A stretch of DNA of 11,494 nt from assembly GCA_044225205.1 (NCBI GenBank), contig JBGAIY010000253.1:1-11494 (forward strand). Direction: 5' to 3'. The DNA is from JAEUJT01 sp044225205. Its GTDB lineage: Bacteria; Myxococcota; Myxococcia; Myxococcales; Myxococcaceae. Shown here piece by piece: positions 6,764 through 11,494 of this stretch. The notes beneath the pieces are model-generated. The model was not told the origin of the DNA. It saw only the letters and a program-made list of their open reading frames with translations, and searched no databases. The position numbers and the translations under genes are program-made. Each line of letters begins with the position of its first letter. Position 1 is the stretch's first letter.

Positions 6764-8036
6764 ATGGTGCGCAAGCCCACCGCAGACGTCGCTCCCCCGG
6801 GGGCAGTCGTTGTCGACGCCGAAACCGAGGCGCCGCACCCCGCGGGTCTTTCTCCGACGAAAATCGTCGAGGGCGAGGTCGTCAAGGTCACTCCCGTCGA
6901 ACCGGTCGAGCCCCAAGCGAAGTCGAAGTCGAAGTCGAAGGCGAAAGCCGCCAAGAAGCCCCGCGCCCCCAAGCCCAAGGCCCCCAAAGCCGCGGCGAAG
7001 ACGGTCGAAGGCGAAGTCGTGTCGGCCGAAGAGACCGACGCCGAGCCCGACGACACGCCCGCCGCACTCGACGAACCCCAAGAACCCGCGCCCGCCGACC
7101 TCGAAGACGTGGTCGCTGGAAACCTCCCGATTCGGTCGCCATTACTACGTCAAAGAAGCCCGCGGCATCAACAGCCGCGACCCGCTCTCGGCGTACATAG
7201 CCAGTGACGCGGCGCCGCTGTTGACCCATGAACAAGAAGAAGTCGAACTGGGTCGCCGGTTTCGCGACACCGGCGACGTGCGAGCCGCGTACACCATGGT
7301 CGCTTCGAATTTGCGGCTCGTGGTGAAGCTCGCCCACGAATACCACCGCAACCCGCTCTCGCTGCTCGACCTCGTTCAAGAAGGCAACATCGGCCTCATG
7401 CAGGCGGTCAAGAAGTTCGACCCCGAGCGCGGCGTGAAGCTCGCCAGCTACGCCGCCTGGTGGATTCGCGCGTACATCCTCCGCTACATCATGGACAACT
7501 GGAAGATGGTGAAGTTGGGCACGACCGAGGCCCAACGAAAACTGTTCTTCAAGCTGCGCCAAGAACAAGAACGCCTCGCCGCCCAGGGCTACGAGGTGAC
7601 CCCCAAGCTGCTCGCCGAGCGCCTCAACGTCACCGAACAAGACGTCGTGGAGATGGACCAGCGCCTCGGGCATGACGAAGTGTCGATCGACGCTCCCGCG
7701 CACCCCGACGACGAAAAGAACACCCGCGGTGACCGCCTGCTGCCGAGCAACGCCACCGGCGTCGACGACGCCTTGGGCAACGCCGAACTCAAAGAGCTGT
7801 TCAAAACCAAGCTCGGTGCCTTCGCCCAGAGCCTCAACGAAAAAGAGCGCTACATTTTTGAAAAGCGCCTCATCGCCGACGAGCCCATGACCCTGCAAGA
7901 CATTGGCGCCCAGTACGGCGTTTCTCGAGAGCGGGCTCGCCAAATCGAAGCGGCCCTCATCGAGCGCATGCGCGAGTACATGAAGGCCGAAATACCCGAC
8001 TTCAACTTGATGGCCAGCGAAGACCGCGACGACTGA
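6764..8036 (+). CDS. rpoH: RpoH-family (sigma-32-like) RNA polymerase sigma factor, apparent +1 frameshift near 7115-7131
   Basis: This sigma factor should direct core RNA polymerase to heat-shock-type promoters. The conserved body, in the frame of position 7116, has region 1.2 (RDPLSAYIASDAAPLLTHEQE), region 2 (NLRLVVKLAHEYHRN ... LLDLVQEGNIGLMQAVKKFDPERG ... YAAWWIRAYILRYI), the RpoH box QRKLFFKLR at 7533-7559, and region 4 with a helix-turn-helix (LQDIGAQYGVSRERARQIEAAL) at about 7893-7958. The N-terminal extension (6764 to about 7120) lies in another frame. It is Lys/Ala/Pro-rich with two VEGEVV motifs and strong GC third positions, so it also looks coding; that frame ends at a stop at 7205-7207. 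The body frame has no ATG, GTG or TTG between 7083 and region 1.2, so a single intact gene needs a +1 shift. The ATG at 6764 or the GTG at 6755 may start it; a GGAG at 6748-6751 fits neither perfectly. Confidence 0.85.
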
Positions 8037-8051
8037 GCCCCACGACTGGGC

Positions 8052-8088
8052 GCTGCTTCACCTCGGTTGGTGCGGCTTTTTTCTTCTT
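8052..8088 (+). terminator. Rho-independent terminator after the sigma factor gene
   Basis: GCTG and CACC (8052-8055 and 8059-8062, with a 3-base bulge between them) pair with GGTG and CGGC (8069-8072 and 8073-8076) around a TCGGTT loop. The stem is followed directly by TTTTTTCTTCTTC. It starts 16 bases after the sigma factor stop and separates that gene from the cytochrome cluster. The rest of the gap, 8089-8168, holds no recognisable promoter. Confidence 0.7.
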
Positions 8089-8168
8089 CGCCGGCGTTCA
8101 TCGCGTACTTGGCGTGGCGTGAGCTGGTTCGCCCTGCGCGCTGACGGGTCGCGCTGCCGCGCTGGTCG

Positions 8169-9029
8169 TTGCCCCGCGGCGCGGTGTTGGCCGGCTTCGC
8201 CACCGACGCGCTGTTGGTGCCGGCGTTGGTCGAGGCGCAGAACCGCACCGGGCAATTCACTTGGGGCGCGCGGGTCGCCGCCCGGTTCGCGGTGGGGCAC
8301 GCGGCCCTGGCCGTGCACGAGCAGCGCGACCTGACCGGCGTCGCGTACCGGGTCGTCAGCGCCGACGCCCAGGTTCAAGCGGGTTCGGCCGTGTCGCTCG
8401 GTGGCCGCCTCACCTTCGACACCACGGCGCTCGCGGTGAGCGAAGCCCGACTCTTCGTCGACCTCGCCACGCCCGTCGTGCCGCTCTCGGTCGACTATTC
8501 GTACCAAAGCCCCGCGCTGTTGTTGCCCCGCACCTCCATCTTGGCGGCGTTCGGTGGCGCGTCGTGGCACGAGCTCGGCGCCGAGGCCACGCTCGTCGCC
8601 ATGCAGTCGCTCAAGCTCAGCGCGCGCGCCGCGGGTCAGTTGTTCGAGCAAGACCGTCTCGGGGGCCGCGCTTCGCTCAAAGCCACCTGGGTGCCCGACA
8701 TCGACCGCCGGGGCCTGGTGCTCGCCGAAGCCGGCCGGGTGTACGCGCCGCCGTCGGGCTTCACGTTCGCCCGGGTCGGCGCCCGCTGGCGCGCCACGCC
8801 CGTCGTTTGGCTCTCGGGTGACGGGTCGGTGTACCGGTATGATCAACCGATTCGCGGCGTCTCGTCGTCGGTGACCGGTGTCGGCAGCGTCGAATGGGCA
8901 CCGCTCGCCCGCATGCGGGTCGTGCTGTCGGGTACGGTCATGACGACGCCGTACTCGACCTTCGAGGCCCAGGGCCTGGCGAAGCTGGTCATTGAGCTCG
9001 GTACGAATACCGAAGGGAGCACGCCGTGA
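8169..9029 (+). CDS. Putative outer-membrane beta-barrel protein of a cytochrome cluster; 5' end unclear
   Basis: About 286 residues show alternating polar/hydrophobic strands with turns (for example FTWGARVAARFAVGHAALAVH, GSAVSLGGRLTF, SLKLSARAAGQLFEQDRLGGRASLKATWV, MRVVLSGTVM), as in an outer-membrane barrel. I see no enzyme motif. It could be the sheath through which the following cytochromes cross the outer membrane; that role rests on context. The start is uncertain: an in-frame TGA at 8142-8144 closes the frame upstream, only TTG (8169) or GTG (8184) are available, and no signal peptide precedes the mature-looking LPRGAVLAGFATDALL. A hydrophobic stretch reading ALTGRAAALVVA lies in another frame at about 8138-8170, so a base may have been gained or lost. 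The C-terminus lacks the usual terminal aromatic residue. The stop overlaps the next gene by GTGA. Confidence 0.55.
   Translation: MPRGAVLAGFATDALLVPALVEAQNRTGQFTWGARVAARFAVGHAALAVHEQRDLTGVAYRVVSADAQVQAGSAVSLGGRLTFDTTALAVSEARLFVDLATPVVPLSVDYSYQSPALLLPRTSILAAFGGASWHELGAEATLVAMQSLKLSARAAGQLFEQDRLGGRASLKATWVPDIDRRGLVLAEAGRVYAPPSGFTFARVGARWRATPVVWLSGDGSVYRYDQPIRGVSSSVTGVGSVEWAPLARMRVVLSGTVMTTPYSTFEAQGLAKLVIELGTNTEGSTP
9012..9019 (+). promoter_or_regulatory. Ribosome binding site of the 12-haem cytochrome gene
   Basis: GAAGGGAG lies 6 bases before the GTG at 9026. It confirms GTG as the start and shows translational coupling, since this GTG overlaps the stop of the barrel gene. Confidence 0.75.
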
Positions 9030-10072
9030 AGGCCCGCATCGCCCAAGGCCTGGTGCTGGCCGTCGTTCTCGCGGTCGCTTGCAAATCTCAGCTCACCCAC
9101 TTCGACCACCGGGCCCACCTCGCCGAGCGGCCCTGTGGCGGCGCCGACCAGCCCCAGTGCCTCAACTGCACGAGCTGCCACGTCGGTGAAGCCGCGGCCC
9201 ACGACCACTTCGTGCCGCCCGGCGCTTCGACCTGCAGCGGCTGCCACCGCGACGCCGAAGCGAAATGGGCGCACGCCGTGCGACCCGCGGTCGCCGCCCC
9301 GCTCGCCGGCAAGAGCATCGTGTTTTCACACGACCAACACTTGGGTCAGCCCGAACTCAAAGGCCAGTGCATCGCCTGCCACGCCGGCGCGGTCGGCGTT
9401 CAGAGCGGGCCCCCCTTGTTTCCCAAGATGGAGAAGTGCCTTGGCTGCCACCAGCACCGCGAAGAATTCGACCGGGGCTCGTGCCTGGGGTGCCACCGGT
9501 CGGCCGACCCGCGCACCTTGCGCCCGGTGAGCTTCTTGTCGCACGACACCGCTTGGGTGCGTCGTCACGGAGACGCCGCGCGCACCGACGCGAGCACCTG
9601 CGCCCTGTGCCACGCCCAGACCCAGTGCGACAGCTGCCACGACTCGAGTCGTCAACTCGGGCCGGCCCAGCGCTCTCCCGAGCGAATCGAAGGCAGCTTC
9701 GTGCACCGCTTCGACTTTCTGTCGCGCCACGCCCTTGAATCGCAGTCGCAGCCAGGGTCGTGCGCCACCTGCCACGCCCGAACCGAATGCGACGCGTGCC
9801 ACGCTTCTCGGGGCGTCAGCGCCGCCGTGCGCGGGGCCCAGAGCCCACACCCGCCCGGTTGGGCCAGCGGCTTGTCGTCGAATACCCACGGCCCCGCCGC
9901 CCGCCGCGACATCGCCAGCTGCGCCGCGTGCCACGACCAAGGGCCCAGCAGCAACTGCGTCACCTGTCACCGTGTCGGTGCGTACGGAGGCACCCCGCAC
10001 CCCACCGGCTGGCGCTCCAGCGAACCCGTCACCGCGCCCCAGTGCGCCGCTTGCCACCGAGGTACGCCATGA
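9026..10072 (+). CDS. Dodecahaem c-type cytochrome lipoprotein
   Basis: This 348-residue protein carries twelve CxxCH haem-c attachment motifs, with first cysteines at about residues 48, 70, 115, 138, 153, 192, 201, 247, 255, 299, 311 and 340. The N-terminus is a lipoprotein signal (LVLAVVLAVAC, acylated Cys19), so it is exported and anchored to a membrane. Extra histidines between motifs (for example VFSHDQHLG, SFVHRFDF, SPHPPGW, TPHPTGW) could be distal haem ligands. Haem is attached in the periplasm by the cytochrome c maturation system. The likely role is moving electrons between periplasm and outer membrane, as part of a conduit with the barrel before it and the larger cytochrome after it. 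It overlaps the barrel gene by GTGA and the next gene by ATGA. The multihaem call is certain; the redox partner is unknown. Confidence 0.93.
   Translation: MKARIAQGLVLAVVLAVACKSQLTHFDHRAHLAERPCGGADQPQCLNCTSCHVGEAAAHDHFVPPGASTCSGCHRDAEAKWAHAVRPAVAAPLAGKSIVFSHDQHLGQPELKGQCIACHAGAVGVQSGPPLFPKMEKCLGCHQHREEFDRGSCLGCHRSADPRTLRPVSFLSHDTAWVRRHGDAARTDASTCALCHAQTQCDSCHDSSRQLGPAQRSPERIEGSFVHRFDFLSRHALESQSQPGSCATCHARTECDACHASRGVSAAVRGAQSPHPPGWASGLSSNTHGPAARRDIASCAACHDQGPSSNCVTCHRVGAYGGTPHPTGWRSSEPVTAPQCAACHRGTP
10059..10062 (+). promoter_or_regulatory. Ribosome binding site of the repeat-containing cytochrome gene
   Basis: GAGG lies 6 bases before the ATG at 10069, inside the end of the previous gene. 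It supports the ATG in the ATGA overlap as the true start. Confidence 0.6.
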
Positions 10073-11494
10073 AGCGGTTCGTCGGGCTCGCCCTCGTGGT
10101 CACCGCCTCGTCGTCGTGCTTGGTGCCTCGAGAACCGTCGGGGCGCGACGACCGCACCTGCACGAGCTGCCACGGTGACTCCCAGCGCGTCGGTGACGCG
10201 GTTTCTCGAGCCGCGCCCCCGTTCGACCTGTACGGCAACACCGACCCCCGTTACCCCGGAGTCGGCTCGCACCAACGTCACCTCGCGGGCAGCGAGTCGT
10301 TCGCCCCCGTGCCCTGCGCCTCGTGTCACCCCGTGCCCGAGCGGGTGAACAGCGACGGCCACGACGACGGCGTCACCCAAGTGCTCGTCACGCTCCTCGA
10401 CGGAGGGGGCCCCGCGTACCGGCTGCAGACCTGCGCTGGCAGCGCCTGTCACCCCGTCGCCTCAGGAGTGTGGACGCGCCCCCGTTCGAGCGCCGAAGCG
10501 TGCGGCAGTTGTCACGGTTTGCCGCCCGCCCCGCCGCACCCGCAGGTCGGCGAGTGCGCGAGCTGTCACGGCGCGCTCACCGCGCAGACCCACGTCGACG
10601 GCGTTGTCACCCGCGTCGACACCCGGTGCGACGCCTGTCACGGCTCCGACGCGACTGGGGCCCCGCCCCGCGCGCTCGACGGCGGCACGTCGGTTTCTCA
10701 GCGTGGGGTCGGCGCGCACCAGGCGCACCTGAGCGGAGGCCAAGTCTCGCAAAGCGTGCCCTGCGCCACTTGCCACGAGGTGCCGGCCAGCGTCGCCACG
10801 CCCCGGCACCCCAACGGCGGCCCCGCCGAACTCAAAGCCGTTGGCTTCGACCCCAGCGCCGCCACGTGCGTCAACGCGTGCCACGCCAACACCCCCATCG
10901 GGTGGACGACGCCTGGCCCGCTCTCGTGCACCGGCTGTCACGGAGCGCCTCCCGCCGCGCCGCACCCGCAGTCGACCAACTGCGCGGCCTGCCACCCGGC
11001 GGTCAGTGCCGACAACCGAGGTCATCACGTCAACGGCACGGTCGACCTGTCTTTGCCGAGCACCTGCGACGGCTGCCACGGCAGCACCGCGAACCCGGCG
11101 CCTCCGCGTGCGCTCGACGGCGGCACGTCGATTTCACAGCGCGGCGTCGGCGCCCACCAAGCGCACCTGAGCGGAGGCCGCGTCTCGCAGCCGGTGGCGT
11201 GCGACACCTGCCATGAAGTACCCGCCACCGCTTCGACGCCGCACCACCCCAACGGCGGGCCCGCCGAGCTCAAGGCCATTGGCTTCGACGCCGGCACCGC
11301 CACCTGCGTCAACGCGTGCCACGCCAACACCCCCGTTGCGTGGGCGACCCCAGGCCCCTTGTCGTGCAGCGGCTGTCACGGGGCGCCTCCCGCCGCGCCT
11401 CACCCGCAGTCGAACAACTGCGCGCTCTGTCACCCGTCGGTCGCGGCCGACAACCGGGGCCACCACGTCAATGGCACGGTCGACCTCGCGTTGC
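10069..11494 (+). CDS. Large multihaem cytochrome with CxxxxCH/CxxCH modules (3' end outside window)
   Basis: The frame is open from the ATG at 10069 to the window edge (475 codons) with no stop, so the gene is longer. The N-terminus MKRFVGLALVVTASSSC looks like an export signal with a weak lipobox. Fifteen haem motifs are visible: twelve CxxCH, one CxxxxCH (CAGSACH near 10433-10453) and two CxxxCH (CVNACH near 10867-10884 and 11305-11322). The pattern C-x4-C-H ... W ... CxxCHGxPP ... H ... CxxCH ... HVxGxV ... CxxCHG matches the CxxxxCH/CxxCH domain known mainly from Geobacter outer-surface cytochromes (I recall it as TIGR01904). The protein is built from 146-residue repeats. It probably sits on the cell surface as the terminal electron carrier of the conduit with the two genes upstream, with which it is translationally coupled. 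A structural multihaem protein or a nanowire subunit is an alternative. Confidence 0.9.
   Translation, partial: MKRFVGLALVVTASSSCLVPREPSGRDDRTCTSCHGDSQRVGDAVSRAAPPFDLYGNTDPRYPGVGSHQRHLAGSESFAPVPCASCHPVPERVNSDGHDDGVTQVLVTLLDGGGPAYRLQTCAGSACHPVASGVWTRPRSSAEACGSCHGLPPAPPHPQVGECASCHGALTAQTHVDGVVTRVDTRCDACHGSDATGAPPRALDGGTSVSQRGVGAHQAHLSGGQVSQSVPCATCHEVPASVATPRHPNGGPAELKAVGFDPSAATCVNACHANTPIGWTTPGPLSCTGCHGAPPAAPHPQSTNCAACHPAVSADNRGHHVNGTVDLSLPSTCDGCHGSTANPAPPRALDGGTSISQRGVGAHQAHLSGGRVSQPVACDTCHEVPATASTPHHPNGGPAELKAIGFDAGTATCVNACHANTPVAWATPGPLSCSGCHGAPPAAPHPQSNNCALCHPSVAADNRGHHVNGTVDLAL
10627..11494 (+). repeat. Tandem 438-base repeat inside the multihaem cytochrome gene
   Basis: Unit one covers 10627-11064; unit two starts at 11065 and reaches the window end after 430 bases. 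The exact period of 438 bases (146 codons) is seen at several anchors, such as GTCGACCT at 11041 and 11479. Each unit carries six haem motifs: CDxCHGS, a CxTCHEVPA motif, CVNACHANTP, CxGCHGAPPAAPHPQS, a CAxCHP motif and then the CDGCH-type start of the next unit. Shared features also include PPRALDGGTS and GVGAHQAHLSGG. A diverged copy lies before it, at roughly 10261-10626 (GVGSHQRHLAGS ... PCASCHPVPERV ... CAGSACH). Confidence 0.9.

Noticed and set aside
6810..7115. The Arg/Ser/Pro-rich reading upstream of the sigma body in the same frame as the body
   Set aside because: Its composition is typical of an off-frame reading, while the alternative frame over the same bases has strong GC third positions and VEGEVV motifs. 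I therefore treat it as non-coding in that frame.
6888..7943. A long minus-strand open frame (351 codons) opposite the sigma factor gene
   Set aside because: It is the antisense of a conserved sigma factor with no domain of its own, beginning in a low-complexity region.
8058..8846. A minus-strand open frame (262 codons) opposite the barrel gene, considered as the real gene because the barrel start is unclear
   Set aside because: Its translation is Arg/Gly/Glu-rich without domain or signal. The plus-strand frame shows regular beta-strand alternation and a coupled overlap with the cytochrome gene.
10323..11216. A 297-codon plus-strand open frame rich in Arg inside the repeat cytochrome
   Set aside because: It is an out-of-frame reading of the haem-repeat gene. 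The other frame carries the regular CxxCH motifs and runs from a coupled ATG to the window end.
10627..11494. Long repeats considered as a CRISPR array or mobile element
   Set aside because: The repeat is a 438-base in-frame protein-coding unit with haem motifs. There are no short spaced repeats, and no inverted ends or transposase.

Overview
The window is high-GC DNA (my estimate by eye is about two thirds G+C). Its codon use favours C or G in third position, with many TCG, GAC and CTC codons. Several features point to a myxobacterium or another member of Myxococcota / former Deltaproteobacteria: lipoproteins with Asp-Ala-Gly-rich linkers, an RpoH-type sigma factor with a long Lys/Ala/Pro N-terminal extension, a DEAD-box helicase with a long Arg/Gly/Glu linker, and multihaem cytochromes with CxxxxCH/CxxCH modules like those of Geobacter. 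This taxonomic placement is inference; there is no rRNA gene in the window.

Left part (1-3313). The 3' end of a LysR-type regulator gene runs into a perfect palindrome with a T-N11-A core, then a complete phenylalanine-4-hydroxylase gene (iron ligands His, His and Glu all present). Converging on it, only 9 bases away, is a minus-strand gene for an exported 535-residue protein with TPR-like helices and a degenerate C-terminal domain. Just upstream of that gene, in the same direction, is a 41-codon ORF that looks like a double-glycine RiPP or bacteriocin precursor.

Middle part (3314-8168). A minus-strand DEAD-box RNA helicase with a DbpA-type RNA-binding tail is divergent from a secreted lipoprotein of unknown function. 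The lipoprotein gene has a structured, terminator-like leader. Next comes an RpoH-family sigma factor whose N-terminal extension and conserved body lie in two different frames, joined by an apparent +1 shift near 7115-7131. A rho-independent terminator follows it.

Right part (8169-11494). Three tightly coupled plus-strand genes (overlaps GTGA and ATGA) encode a putative outer-membrane beta-barrel, a 12-haem c-type cytochrome lipoprotein, and a very haem-rich cytochrome that runs off the window. The last shows 15 haem motifs in its first 475 codons and is built from 146-residue tandem repeats that include CxxxCH and CxxxxCH variants. The order barrel, cytochrome, cytochrome resembles the porin-cytochrome conduits that carry electrons across the outer membrane in Geobacter. 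It is the most interesting system in the window. The barrel gene also has a damaged or unclear 5' end, so two neighbouring genes show possible indels. Either the assembly has single-base errors here or these genes are really interrupted.
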